DNA from: Rhodobacter sp. CZR27
GTDB taxonomy: Bacteria; Pseudomonadota; Alphaproteobacteria; Rhodobacterales; Rhodobacteraceae
Assembly: GCF_002407205.1 (NCBI RefSeq)
Contig: NZ_CP023548.1
Coordinates: 3,100,001 to 3,164,000, forward strand
Direction: 5' to 3'
DNA length: 64,000 bases
Position 1 is the first letter of the stretch; each line of letters opens with the position of its first letter. Shown here one piece after another: positions 38,999-47,326 of this stretch. The translations under genes were made by a program, and so were the position numbers. The notes below the pieces were generated by a model. The model had not been told where the DNA came from, did no database searches, and saw nothing but the letters and a program-made list of their open reading frames with translations.

Positions 38999-39013
38999 GT
39001 CAGCATGACTGAC
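38999..39013. promoter_or_regulatory. Palindrome GTCAG-N5-CTGAC upstream of gltD (site 1)
   Basis: A perfect 5+5 dyad lies 66 bp before the gltD ATG, within flanking AT-rich sequence (AAAAGTCAG...CTGACCTATTT). Its copy at 39073 is 74 bp away, about seven helical turns, which suits cooperative binding. It is a likely operator of glutamate synthase; the regulator is unknown (Lrp/AsnC-type would fit the biology). Confidence 0.5.
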
Positions 39014-39072
39014 CTATTTGGCGGTTTCTTCGCGGTAGAGAGAACCTGTGGGATGTTTTTTGTCACATAAAG

Positions 39073-39087
39073 GTCAGTAGGACTTAC
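39073..39087. promoter_or_regulatory. Palindrome GTCAG-N5-CTTAC upstream of gltD (site 2)
   Basis: A second dyad with one mismatch, extended to AGGT...ACCT at 39071-39089, 140 bp before gltD and overlapping the uppP stop codon. It has the same arm spacing as site 1. Confidence 0.45.
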
Positions 39088-39902
39088 CTAACGCCCGCCC
39101 AACCCGCCGTCAGCGCCGCAAGGGCGAGAGAACCCACGATGATTCGCCACCAGCCGAAGAGTGCGTAGCCATGCCGGCTGACATAGCCGAGTACCCAGCG
39201 CACCACCACCACGCCCGAGATGAACGCGGCCGCGAACCCCACGGCGATCTCGCCCAGCGCCCCGGGGTCGAGGACGTCGCGGTTCTTGTAGAGGTCGTAG
39301 GCGAAGGCGCCCGCCATCGTCGGCATCGACAGGAAGAACGAGAACTCGGCCGCCGCCCGCTTGCCGGTGCCCAGAAGCAGCGCCCCCACGATGGTAGAAC
39401 CCGAGCGCGACACGCCGGGGATCATCGCGAGGCACTGGAACAGGCCGATCTTCAGCGCGACGTTCAGCGGCAGCTCCATCACGTCGTTGTAGCGCGGCGC
39501 CGGCGCCATGCGGTCGGCGAACAGCAGGATGATCCCGCCGACGACCAGCATCACCGCGATCAGGATGGGCGTCTCGAACAGGACGGTCTTGATGAACCCG
39601 TGCGCGAGGACGCCCACGACGACGGCCGGAAGGAAGGCGAGCAGCACCGCGACCAGGAACCGGAAGGCCAGCGGATCCCGCGGCGCCGCCCGGACGACCG
39701 AGAACAGCCGCCCCGCATAGACGGTCAGCACCGCGAGAACCGCGCCAAGCTGGATCACCACCTCGAAGGTCCGTCCCGCGCTGTGGAAGCCGAGGAAATG
39801 GCCGGCAAGCAGCAGGTGCCCGGTCGAGGAGACCGGAATGAACTCGGTCAGCCCTTCCAGCAGCCCCAGAAACAGGGCGACCAAAGTTGTCGGTTCCACC
39901 AT
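39084..39902 (-). CDS. uppP: Undecaprenyl-diphosphatase
   Basis: A 272-residue polytopic membrane enzyme (BacA/UppP family) that dephosphorylates undecaprenyl pyrophosphate to recycle the lipid carrier of cell-wall and polysaccharide synthesis. [21 protein letters not shown] (about 13-33) contains the catalytic glutamate and serine motif, and [18 protein letters not shown] (about 160-177) the second signature with its catalytic arginine. About eight hydrophobic helices follow the family layout. It lies 17 bp behind the NDUFA9-type gene. Confidence 0.97.
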   Translation of the reverse strand: MVEPTTLVALFLGLLEGLTEFIPVSSTGHLLLAGHFLGFHSAGRTFEVVIQLGAVLAVLTVYAGRLFSVVRAAPRDPLAFRFLVAVLLAFLPAVVVGVLAHGFIKTVLFETPILIAVMLVVGGIILLFADRMAPAPRYNDVMELPLNVALKIGLFQCLAMIPGVSRSGSTIVGALLLGTGKRAAAEFSFFLSMPTMAGAFAYDLYKNRDVLDPGALGEIAVGFAAAFISGVVVVRWVLGYVSRHGYALFGWWRIIVGSLALAALTAGWAGVR

Positions 39903-39919
39903 GGCCGCCTGTCCGCTCT

Positions 39920-40906
39920 TCAGGTCTTCCGCAAGTTCTTGGCCGAGGCCTTGATCGAGGCATACTGGCCGGAGGGCCGGTAGCTCCAGAGATATTCCGG
40001 CAGGACCGCCTCGAGCGCCGTCGGCTGGATGCCGAGATCGGCCAGCCCCCGCGCGCCCGGCGCCACGACATTGTCACGGCCGAGGTTGCGCACCTGATCG
40101 CGGGTCAGCGTGCCGTTCGAGATCAGCCCCAGCGTCAGCTTCTGCACCAGATCGAGCGCACCGCCGAGCAGATGGGCCACGCCGAAGGGCACGTTCACGA
40201 TCAGCTTCCGGCGCTCGATCACCCGCAGCATCATCTTCATGAGGTCGCGGAAGGGTTCAACATCGGGTCCACCCAGTTCGTAGATGCCCGGCGCGGCGCG
40301 GCCGGTCGCGCCCGCCACCGCGGCCTGCGCCACGTCATCGACGAAGACCGGCTGGAACTTCGTGTCGCCACCGACGACCGGCAGCACCGGGCTGAACCGG
40401 GCCATCTTCGCGAAGCGGTTGAAAAAGTCATCCTCGGGTCCGAAGATCACCGAGGGCCGCAGGATCACGGCGCGCGGGAAGGCCGAGAGCACGCCCGCCT
40501 CGCCTGCCGCCTTGGTGCGGGAGTAGACGCTGGCCGCATCGGCATCCGCCCCGATCGCGGAAATGTGGACGAGGCTCTGAACCCCCTGCTCGGCCGCAAG
40601 GCGGGCGATGCGCGCCGCACCCTCGGCCTGCACCGCCTGGAAGCGGTTCCGGCCGCTCTCGGCAAGGATCCCAACGCAGTTGATGACCGCATCCGCGCCA
40701 TGCATCACGGCGCGCACCGAGGCGTCGTCGCGGATGTTGCAGAACACCGGCTCCACCTGGCCTACGACGCCATAGGGCTTCACGAACAGCGCATCGTTCG
40801 GACGGCGGACGGCCACGCGCACGCGCCAGCCCTCTTTCGCCATCCGCCGGACGATGTAGCGACCGACGAAGCCAGAACCGCCATAGATCGTCACGAGCTT
40901 GCTCAT
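39920..40906 (-). CDS. Complex I NDUFA9-subunit family protein
   Basis: A 328-residue atypical short-chain dehydrogenase. [12 protein letters not shown] (8-19) is the nucleotide-binding glycine motif, and [23 protein letters not shown] (about 115-137) carries the YxxxK pair; [15 protein letters not shown] follows. In alphaproteobacteria such proteins are the relatives of mitochondrial NDUFA9, which binds NADPH in complex I; no nuo genes are adjacent here. It is transcribed just ahead of uppP and divergently from tRNA-Leu. Confidence 0.88.
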   Translation of the reverse strand: MSKLVTIYGGSGFVGRYIVRRMAKEGWRVRVAVRRPNDALFVKPYGVVGQVEPVFCNIRDDASVRAVMHGADAVINCVGILAESGRNRFQAVQAEGAARIARLAAEQGVQSLVHISAIGADADAASVYSRTKAAGEAGVLSAFPRAVILRPSVIFGPEDDFFNRFAKMARFSPVLPVVGGDTKFQPVFVDDVAQAAVAGATGRAAPGIYELGGPDVEPFRDLMKMMLRVIERRKLIVNVPFGVAHLLGGALDLVQKLTLGLISNGTLTRDQVRNLGRDNVVAPGARGLADLGIQPTALEAVLPEYLWSYRPSGQYASIKASAKNLRKT

Positions 40907-40990
40907 CTTCCGTCCTCACCCCGGCATGGTCATCAAAGATTGCCCTCTCCCATAACTTTCCGGGGCCGCTGGAACAAGCGACAATCAAGT

Positions 40991-41006
40991 TCACGATTTT
41001 TCGTGA
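40991..41006. promoter_or_regulatory. Perfect palindrome TCACGA-TTTT-TCGTGA
   Basis: A 6+6 dyad with a four-T centre sits 7 bp upstream of the -35 element of the tRNA-Leu promoter and 84 bp before the divergent NDUFA9-type ATG. It could be an upstream activating site or an operator. Length is modest and no protein can be named. Confidence 0.4.
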
Positions 41007-41013
41007 CAGCCTG

Positions 41014-41042
41014 TTGACACTCCCGAATCCCCCCTGTAAATC
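41014..41042 (+). promoter_or_regulatory. Sigma-70-type promoter of tRNA-Leu
   Basis: A perfect TTGACA (41014-41019), a 17-bp spacer and TAAATC (41037-41042) lie just before the tRNA. The predicted start is near 41049, ten bases before the mature 5' end. Confidence 0.7.
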
Positions 41043-41058
41043 GCCCTCCACGACACCG

Positions 41059-41143
41059 GCCCAGGTGGCGGAATTGGTAGACGCGCACGGTTCAGGTCCG
41101 TGTGCCGCAAGGCGTGGAGGTTCGAGTCCTCTCCTGGGCACCA
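41059..41143 (+). tRNA. tRNA-Leu (anticodon CAG)
   Basis: The acceptor stem pairs GCCCAGG with CCTGGGC. The D arm, a long class II variable arm (TGCCGCAAGGCG), and T arm with GTTCGAGTCC are present. The anticodon stem CACGG/CCGTG encloses loop TTCAGGT, giving CAG. Discriminator A and an encoded CCA end it. It reads the abundant CUG leucine codon, important in a GC-rich genome. Confidence 0.97.
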
Positions 41144-41176
41144 TCGATCCTTCGTGCCAATTCGAGGGATCAGACA

Positions 41177-41791
41177 GTGACAATCCATCTCTATCGGAAC
41201 GACCTGCCGGACGGGCTCGACCTTGGTCCTGTTGTCGCGATCGATACCGAGACGATGGGGCTCGACCCCCGCCGCGACCGGCTCTGCCTCGTGCAGCTGT
41301 CCTCGGGCGACGGGAACGCGCATCTGGTGCAGATCGCCATCGGGCAGGCCAGCGCGCCGAACCTCGAGCGGTTGCTGACCGATCCTGCGACCATCAAGCT
41401 GTTCCATTATGGCCGCTTCGACATCGCCGCGCTGAAGCAGGCCTTCGGCGTGCGGACGGCGCCGGTCTGGTGCACCAAGATCGCCTCGAAGATGGTGCGG
41501 ACCTTTACCGATCGCCACGGGTTGAAATACCTGCTGATGGATCTGGTGGGCGTCGACGTCTCGAAGCAGCAGCAGACCTCGGATTGGGGCGCTGCAGAAC
41601 TGAGCGAGGCGCAGAAGGATTACGCGGCCTCCGACGTGCTTCACCTTCACCGGCTGAAGGACGAGCTGGAGATCCGCCTGCGCCGCGAGGGCCGGATGGA
41701 GCTGGCGCAGCGCTGCTTCGATTTCCTGCCCACGCGGGCAGAGCTGGACCTGATGGGCTGGGACGAACCGAATGACCTCTTCCACCACTGA
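41177..41791 (+). CDS. Ribonuclease D-like 3'-5' exonuclease
   Basis: A 204-residue protein containing only the DEDDy exonuclease domain of RNase D; the HRDC domains of full-length Rnd are absent. Exo I is in AIDTETMGL (D23, E25), Exo II in HYGRFDIAALKQAFG (about 76-90), and Exo III in DYAASDVLHLHRL (about 150-162). The start is GTG at 41177, because the upstream frame runs into the tRNA. It probably trims RNA 3' ends. It overlaps kdsD by 20 bases at the start of the lpt operon. Confidence 0.9.
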   Translation: MTIHLYRNDLPDGLDLGPVVAIDTETMGLDPRRDRLCLVQLSSGDGNAHLVQIAIGQASAPNLERLLTDPATIKLFHYGRFDIAALKQAFGVRTAPVWCTKIASKMVRTFTDRHGLKYLLMDLVGVDVSKQQQTSDWGAAELSEAQKDYAASDVLHLHRLKDELEIRLRREGRMELAQRCFDFLPTRAELDLMGWDEPNDLFHH

Positions 41792-42737
41792 TTTCCTCGC
41801 CACCGCGCGGCGGGTGATCGCGGCCGAGACCGAGGCGCTGACCATGCTGGGCGAAAGCCTCGGGCAGAGCTTCGCCGATGCCGTGGACACGATCCTGCGC
41901 GCCCGCGGCCGGGTGATCGTCTCGGGGATGGGCAAGTCGGGCCATATCGGGCGGAAGATCACGGCGACGCTGGCCAGCACCGGAACGCCCGCGCAGTTCG
42001 TCCACCCCGCCGAGGCGAGCCACGGCGACCTCGGCATGGTGACGCGCGAGGATGTGGCGCTGGTGCTGTCGAACTCGGGCGAGACGCCGGAGCTGGCCGA
42101 CATCATCGCCCATACCCGCCGCTTCGACATTCCGCTGATCGGCGTGGCGAGCCGGGCGCAGTCCACCCTGCTTCGGCAGGCGGACGTGGCGCTGGTGCTG
42201 CCCGCCGCGCCCGAAGCCTGCGGCAACGGCATCGTTCCCACCTCCTCCACCACCATGACGCTGGCGCTCGGCGATGCGCTCGCCATCGCGCTGATGGAGC
42301 ATCGCCAGTTCACGCCGGACCAGTTCCGCGTCTTCCATCCCGGCGGCAAGCTCGGCGCGCGGCTGGCGAAGGTCTCGGACCTCATGCACCGCACCCTGCC
42401 GCTGGTGCCCTCGGGCACGCCGATGGGCGAGGCGCTGATCACCATGAGCCAGAAGGGCTTCGGTGTGCTGGGCGTGACCGGCCCGGACGGCCGGCTCGAG
42501 GGCGTGATCACCGACGGCGACCTTCGCCGGCATCTGGACGGGCTGCTCTCGCACAGCGTTGACGAGGTGATGACGCGCAACCCGCGCACCATCGCGCCCG
42601 ACGCGCTGGCCGAGAAGGCGGTGGCGGTGATGAACGCGAAGAAGATCACCTCGCTCTTCGTCGTCGATCCCGAGGGCACCGGCGCGGCCTTGGGCCTCAT
42701 CCACATCCACGACTGCCTGCGCGCCGGGGTGGCCTGA
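41772..42737 (+). CDS. kdsD: Arabinose-5-phosphate isomerase (KdsD/KpsF)
   Basis: A 321-residue enzyme converting ribulose 5-phosphate to arabinose 5-phosphate, the first step to Kdo. An N-terminal SIS domain carries VSGMGKSGHIGRKI (about 49-62) and LSNSGETPEL (about 97-106). Two CBS domains follow (about 205-320). Its product feeds KdsA/KdsB; kdsB is also in this window. It is cotranscribed with lptCAB, linking core-sugar supply to lipopolysaccharide export. Confidence 0.95.
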   Translation: MTSSTTDFLATARRVIAAETEALTMLGESLGQSFADAVDTILRARGRVIVSGMGKSGHIGRKITATLASTGTPAQFVHPAEASHGDLGMVTREDVALVLSNSGETPELADIIAHTRRFDIPLIGVASRAQSTLLRQADVALVLPAAPEACGNGIVPTSSTTMTLALGDALAIALMEHRQFTPDQFRVFHPGGKLGARLAKVSDLMHRTLPLVPSGTPMGEALITMSQKGFGVLGVTGPDGRLEGVITDGDLRRHLDGLLSHSVDEVMTRNPRTIAPDALAEKAVAVMNAKKITSLFVVDPEGTGAALGLIHIHDCLRAGVA

Positions 42738-42740
42738 GCC

Positions 42741-43352
42741 ATGAACGCGCGGCACGACAACCTTCATTCCCGGCTGGTGGCCTGGCTGAAGATTCTCCTG
42801 CCGCTCGCTGCGCTGGCCATCTTGTCGACACTTTTCCTGGTCGCGCGCACCATCGATCCCTCCGACGCCATCCCCTATGCCGATGTGGACGTCGAGGACC
42901 GCGTGCGCGAGCCGCGCATGACGGCGCCGACCTGGGCCGGAACCACGAGCGACGGCGCGGCACTGACGGTCGAGGCCGACGAAGCGCGTCCCGGACAGGC
43001 CGAAGGCGAGGAAGGCCGCGCCGTCTCGGTCCGCGCGCGGCTGGAGACGCCGGACGGCGCCTCGGCCGGGATGGTGGCGGGAACCGGCGCGCTTGACGGC
43101 GAGGCGCGGCTGCTGCGTTTCGGCGGTGGCGTGGAATTCGACACCTCTACCGGATACCGCATCACGACCGACGCACTGACGGCGGCGCTGGACGAGACCG
43201 ACGTGCGCTCGGACAGCGCCCTTGCCGCGACGGGACCGCTGGGCCAGATTGCCGCCGGCTCGATGCGGCTGAACGAGAGCGCCGAGGCGCCCGGCACCTA
43301 TGTGCTGACCTTCGGGAATCGGGTGAAGCTGGTATACGATCCGCAGAGGTGA
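42741..43352 (+). CDS. lptC: LPS export protein LptC
   Basis: A 203-residue protein with one N-terminal membrane anchor (about 15-37) and a periplasmic beta-jellyroll (about 45-200), the LptC layout. Sequence conservation is low in this family; identity rests on size, topology and position between kdsD and lptA. It passes LPS from LptB2FG to LptA. The stop overlaps the lptA start as TGATG. Confidence 0.85.
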   Translation: MNARHDNLHSRLVAWLKILLPLAALAILSTLFLVARTIDPSDAIPYADVDVEDRVREPRMTAPTWAGTTSDGAALTVEADEARPGQAEGEEGRAVSVRARLETPDGASAGMVAGTGALDGEARLLRFGGGVEFDTSTGYRITTDALTAALDETDVRSDSALAATGPLGQIAAGSMRLNESAEAPGTYVLTFGNRVKLVYDPQR

Positions 43353-43867
43353 TGGACCCGATGTCGATGGGCGTGATGAGGACGATTCTGGCGGTGGCGG
43401 CGGCAGTCTGGCTGCCGGCGGCGGCCGCCTTGGCGCAGGGGGCCGAGGTGGCGTTCGGCGGCGGGCTGAAGCAGGACACCTCGCTGCCCGTCGAGATCGA
43501 ATCCGACCAGCTTCAGGTCAATCAGGCCGACGGCACGGCCGTCTTCTCGGGCAATGTGCGCGTGGCGCAGGGTCCGATGCGCCTTGCCGCGCAATCGGTG
43601 CGGGTGGAATACACCCCCGAGGGCGGGGCGATCAGGCGGCTGCACGCCTCGGGCGGGGTGACGCTTGCCAACGAGCGCGAAGCGGCCGAGGCCGCCGAGG
43701 CGGTCTATACGATCGACAGCGGCGAGGTGGTGATGACCGGCAACGTCCTGCTGACGCAGGGCCAGAACACCCTGACCGGGCAGCGCCTCGTCATCGACCT
43801 CAAGGCCGGGACCGGCCGGATGGAGGGCCGCGTTCAGACCGTCTTCCAGCCGGGCAAGGCGCCATGA
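43352..43867 (+). CDS. lptA: LPS transport periplasmic protein LptA
   Basis: A 171-residue protein with a signal peptide (about 1-30, ending ALAQ) and an OstA/LptA beta-jellyroll. LPVEIESDQLQVNQADGTAVFSGNVRVAQG is the family opening, and later repeats such as GNVLLTQGQNTLTGQRLVIDL follow. It bridges the periplasm for lipopolysaccharide. Start at ATG 43352 is coupled to lptC; MSMGVMRT starts slightly downstream are possible. The stop overlaps lptB as ATGA. Confidence 0.92.
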   Translation: MDPMSMGVMRTILAVAAAVWLPAAAALAQGAEVAFGGGLKQDTSLPVEIESDQLQVNQADGTAVFSGNVRVAQGPMRLAAQSVRVEYTPEGGAIRRLHASGGVTLANEREAAEAAEAVYTIDSGEVVMTGNVLLTQGQNTLTGQRLVIDLKAGTGRMEGRVQTVFQPGKAP

Positions 43868-44625
43868 ACGTGAAGCCCGAATTCGTCGTCACCCGTGGCG
43901 AGACCGGCCTGCAGGTCGTGGGCCTGCGGAAAAGCTATCGCCGGCGCCCGGTGATCCGCGACGTGACGATGCATCTCGACCGCGGCGAGGTGGTGGCGCT
44001 GCTCGGCCCCAACGGCTCGGGCAAGACGACCTGCTTCTACGCGATCGCCGGCCTGGTCACGCCCGAGGGCGGACAGGTGCTGATCGAGGGGCGCGACGTG
44101 ACCGCGCTGCCGATGTACCGCCGGGCGCGGCTGGGCATCGGCTACCTGCCGCAGGAGGTCTCGATCTTCCGCGGCCTCTCGGTCGAGGACAACATCCTGG
44201 CTGTCCTCGAGATCATCGAGAAGGACCCCCACACCCGGCGCGAGCGGCTCGAGGAGCTTCTGGGGGAGTTTTCCATCGCCCATCTGCGGCGGGCGCCGGC
44301 GCTGGCGCTGTCGGGCGGCGAGCGGCGCCGGGTCGAGATCGCGCGCTGTCTTGCCGCAGATCCGCGCTACCTGCTGCTGGACGAACCCTTCGCCGGCGTC
44401 GATCCGATCGCGGTGAGCGAGATCCGCCAGCTGGTCCACGCGCTGAAGAACCGCGGTATCGGCGTGCTGATCACCGATCACAACGTGCGGGAAACGCTGG
44501 AAATCGTGGATCGCGCCTACATCCTTCACGACGGCACCGTGCTGATGAGCGGCACGACGGACGAGGTCGTCCGCGACGAAATGGTCAGGCGCGTCTATCT
44601 CGGGCAGAACTTCCGCATTTCCTGA
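43864..44625 (+). CDS. lptB: LPS export ABC transporter ATPase LptB
   Basis: A 253-residue ABC ATPase. Walker A GPNGSGKTT is near 52, Q-loop YLPQEVSIFRGLSVEDN near 96, signature LSGGERRRVEIARCL near 148, and Walker B LLLDEPFAGVDP near 171. These match LptB closely. It powers extraction of LPS from the inner membrane with LptFG. In many proteobacteria rpoN follows lptB; here 225 bp without a gene follow, then hpf. Confidence 0.97.
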   Translation: MNVKPEFVVTRGETGLQVVGLRKSYRRRPVIRDVTMHLDRGEVVALLGPNGSGKTTCFYAIAGLVTPEGGQVLIEGRDVTALPMYRRARLGIGYLPQEVSIFRGLSVEDNILAVLEIIEKDPHTRRERLEELLGEFSIAHLRRAPALALSGGERRRVEIARCLAADPRYLLLDEPFAGVDPIAVSEIRQLVHALKNRGIGVLITDHNVRETLEIVDRAYILHDGTVLMSGTTDEVVRDEMVRRVYLGQNFRIS

Positions 44626-44660
44626 CACCCACCCCTCCGGCCGGGGCGATGCAGTTGCTG

Positions 44661-44683
44661 TTGACAATGGCAATTCAAAAGCA
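44661..44683 (+). promoter_or_regulatory. Candidate promoter of hpf-ptsN
   Basis: A perfect TTGACA at 44661-44666 lies in an AT-richer island in the lptB-hpf gap, but a good -10 at 17 bp is lacking. Overlapping it, TGGCA and AAGCA (44668-44683) have GG and GC spaced by exactly 10 bases, the sigma-54 arrangement, though the -12 element is poor. Either reading is tentative; the leader would be about 150 nt. Confidence 0.3.
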
Positions 44684-44850
44684 GCCAATTGGCCTTGATG
44701 CGTGCAGAACCCGCCCTCGTCGCCGCTTTCCAGAGGCCCCGCGTACCGGCCCGGCCCCTTGAAGTCCCGGCGTTTGCGCGCATCCGCAATAGCAGATCGG
44801 CGGGCACCCCGGTACGGGGCGGACTGGCCTTGCCGTCAATAGGAGGAATC

Positions 44851-45426
44851 ATGCGATACCAGATCAGCGGGAAACAGATCGACATCGGTGAAGCGCTGCA
44901 GACCCACGTCAAGTCCGAGCTTGGCGAGGTGATCGAAAAATATGCCCAGCGCCCGACCGAGTCGACCGTCGTCTTTTCGCGCGTTGCGCATGAACATGTC
45001 TGCGAGGCGACCATCCACCTTTCCACCGGCCTGACGGCGCAGGCGACCGGCCGCGCGACCGAGATCTACGCCGCCTTCGAAAGCTGCCGCGAGAAGATGG
45101 ACAAGCAGCTGCGCCGCTACAAGCGCCGCCTGCGGGACCATCACCGTGACCGAACGGCGCCGGTTGAATTCGGCCCGGGTTCCTCCTATATCCTCGCCGG
45201 ATCCGAGGGAGCCGAGGATGGAGAGCCCGACACGCTTCAGCCGATGGTGATTGCCGAGATGGAGACGAAGGTTCCTTCGATCACCGTGGGCGAAGCCGTG
45301 ATGCAGCTGGAACTTGCGGGCCACAACATGCTTGTCTTCCGCAATGAAGGTCATGGCGGGGTGAACGTCGTTTACCGTCGGGATGACGGGAACATCGGCT
45401 GGATCGACCCGCGCAACAGCAAATAG
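44851..45426 (+). CDS. hpf: Ribosome hibernation promoting factor, long form
   Basis: A 191-residue protein. The N-terminal S30AE/YfiA domain (1-100) starts MRYQISGKQIDIGEALQTHV. A linker follows and a C-terminal domain (about 130-190) with MQLELAGHNMLVFRNE and VVYRRDDGNIGWIDPR marks the long HPF type that dimerises 70S ribosomes into 100S particles in stationary phase. ATG 44851 has AGGAGG five bases upstream; the longer frame is not used. ptsN follows 33 bp later. Confidence 0.95.
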   Translation: MRYQISGKQIDIGEALQTHVKSELGEVIEKYAQRPTESTVVFSRVAHEHVCEATIHLSTGLTAQATGRATEIYAAFESCREKMDKQLRRYKRRLRDHHRDRTAPVEFGPGSSYILAGSEGAEDGEPDTLQPMVIAEMETKVPSITVGEAVMQLELAGHNMLVFRNEGHGGVNVVYRRDDGNIGWIDPRNSK

Positions 45427-45459
45427 CGCGCGCCCGAGGCGCAGGACAAGCGACCGCCC

Positions 45460-45924
45460 ATGGAACTATCCAAACTGTTGATGCCGCAAGCCGTTCGGGT
45501 TCTGAGTCAGATCACCAGCAAGAAGCGTCTCTTCCAGGAACTGGGAGAGCTCGCCGCTTCTGCCTATGGCCTGAACGCCGCCGTCGCCATCGATGGGTTG
45601 CAGGAGCGCGAGAGCCTCGGGCCCACCGGCGTGGGCCACGGCATCGCGTTGCCCCATGCGCGGCTCGAGGACCTCGACCGGATCGTCGGGGTCTTCCTGC
45701 GCCTCGAGAAACCGCTCGACTATGACAGCGTCGACCGCCAGCCGGTCGATCTGGTCTTTGCGCTGTTTGCGCCCAAGGATTCGGGGGTCGATCACCTGAA
45801 GGCGCTGGCCCTGGTGTCGCGCACCATGCGAGACGCCTCGGTCTGCACCAAGCTGCGGGCGAACTCCGACCCGGCAAAGCTGCACGCCATCCTGACCGAG
45901 ACCCGCGCGCCCCAGGCGGCCTGA
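45460..45924 (+). CDS. ptsN: Nitrogen-PTS EIIA component
   Basis: A 154-residue phosphocarrier. The phosphorylated histidine is H66 in GHGIALPHARLED, the EIIA-Ntr signature, and PVDLVFALFAPKDSG follows near 98. It is the terminal acceptor of the PtsP-NPr relay and affects potassium transport, nitrogen balance and stress responses. It is downstream of hpf, as in most proteobacteria, and convergent with the sulfotransferase gene. Confidence 0.95.
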   Translation: MELSKLLMPQAVRVLSQITSKKRLFQELGELAASAYGLNAAVAIDGLQERESLGPTGVGHGIALPHARLEDLDRIVGVFLRLEKPLDYDSVDRQPVDLVFALFAPKDSGVDHLKALALVSRTMRDASVCTKLRANSDPAKLHAILTETRAPQAA

Positions 45925-45927
45925 GCC

Positions 45928-47319
45928 TCAGGCCCGCCAGCAGCCGAAGCCGAAGGTCGCATAGTCGCGCGCATAGGCTTCGCGCGCGGCATCCTCCAGA
46001 TCGCGGCCCCAGATGGACGCCAGCGGATGCGGCCCGGCATCGGCCTCCGGAGCAACCGGGGGCGCCTCGCATCCGGCCTCTGCCGCCAGATAGGCCAGGG
46101 CCTCGCCCATCCGCTCCTCGCGCACGACCAGATCCGGCACCTGGATCTGCGCCATGCCCTGCAGCACATTGCCCTGCGAGGCGAAGTGCGCGCTCACGCG
46201 CATCCCGGTCTGGCCCGAGAGGTTCAGCCTGAGGAAGCGCAGGAAGCCAAGGAAGGCCTCACGGAAGGCCGCCGCCTCCATCGCCCCGGCCGCGTCCGGC
46301 GGCGGCAGGTCCAGATTGTGGATGCGGTTCAGCGCCTGGCGGATCTCGGGCAGCCTGCCGGTCAGGATCTGGTCGCGGAACCCCGCATGGGCGCGGGCCA
46401 GCGGATGACGCAGCACCGTGAAGCTGCGGTGCCCCGGGTGCGCCTTCTTCCACTGGCGCAACGTCTTCTGGCTGAACTCCTCGGCCAGCGGGCCGCCGAA
46501 GCCCTCGAGCCAGCGCCGCACCGCCCCTTCCGGTCCGCCGCGGACCGGCATGTAGAGCAGCGGCCCGCCGGCGACGAAGCCCGGCACGCCGGCGCCCCGC
46601 CGAGGCTCGAAATTCGGCGTCCGGCTGAGATTGAAACGATCGAGCCGCGCCAGCGACGCGGCCATCTCGTCCGGGTTGGCGACCTTGTCGCGGATCGGCT
46701 GGGGGTTCTGCTTCTTCAGGGTCCCGTCGATCGCGGAAAGCCGGCCATCGACGCCAAGGAACCGGGCGAGGCCGTTCAGCACCTCGACCTCGGACAGGTC
46801 CTCGTAGTCGAGGTAGAAGGCGGTCTGCCCGGACAGCTGAAGCCCCCGCATCACCTGCATCTGGAACGCCTGCGCCGCCTCCAGATGCGCCTCGAACTCG
46901 GCCGCGTCGAAGACGACGGTGGCCGCACGCAGCCGCGTCGCATCCGTCAGCTTCCACTGGCCGGTCTCGCGCGCGATCTTCAGCGAGACGTAGCTTTCCG
47001 CGGGGTTGCGCGTCAGCACGATCTTGGCGCAGCGGCGGTCTTCCATCACCGCGGGCAGCACCCGCGGATCGTGGTCGTGGAAGTAGCGGAAGCCGGAGAG
47101 GCCGCGCGTTTCGGCCCGCACGCGCGCCAGAAAGCCAAGCGGATCGGCCTCGCGCCTCGTCAGGTCGTGGCCGAAGAGCGCCGTGCAGTCCTTGCTGCCG
47201 ATGAAATGCGGGTTGAACAGCTCGCCGTGGCAGCGCACGCCGGGCAGCGCATTGAGATTGGCCTCGAGGAAGTTCGAGCCGGTGCGCATCCCGGCAAGCA
47301 TCACGAAACTGTCGAACAC
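45928..47319 (-). CDS. Two-domain sulfotransferase-family protein
   Basis: A 463-residue protein that looks like two sulfotransferase-like halves. The N-half has AGMRTGSN (9-16) as the 5'-phosphosulfate site and IVLTRNPAESYVSL (about 100-113) as the 3'-phosphate site of PAPS. The C-half has SFTVLRHPLARAHAGF near 298-313, a second 3'-phosphate-type motif of the Sulfotransfer_2 kind. Without a signal peptide it should be cytoplasmic and sulfate a lipid-linked or nascent glycan. The start is GTG 47319; ATG 47301 is possible. It is the last gene of a leftward glycosyltransferase run; cysQ is upstream in the same cluster. Confidence 0.8.
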   Translation of the reverse strand: MFDSFVMLAGMRTGSNFLEANLNALPGVRCHGELFNPHFIGSKDCTALFGHDLTRREADPLGFLARVRAETRGLSGFRYFHDHDPRVLPAVMEDRRCAKIVLTRNPAESYVSLKIARETGQWKLTDATRLRAATVVFDAAEFEAHLEAAQAFQMQVMRGLQLSGQTAFYLDYEDLSEVEVLNGLARFLGVDGRLSAIDGTLKKQNPQPIRDKVANPDEMAASLARLDRFNLSRTPNFEPRRGAGVPGFVAGGPLLYMPVRGGPEGAVRRWLEGFGGPLAEEFSQKTLRQWKKAHPGHRSFTVLRHPLARAHAGFRDQILTGRLPEIRQALNRIHNLDLPPPDAAGAMEAAAFREAFLGFLRFLRLNLSGQTGMRVSAHFASQGNVLQGMAQIQVPDLVVREERMGEALAYLAAEAGCEAPPVAPEADAGPHPLASIWGRDLEDAAREAYARDYATFGFGCWRA

Positions 47320-47326
47320 GCGGGTC

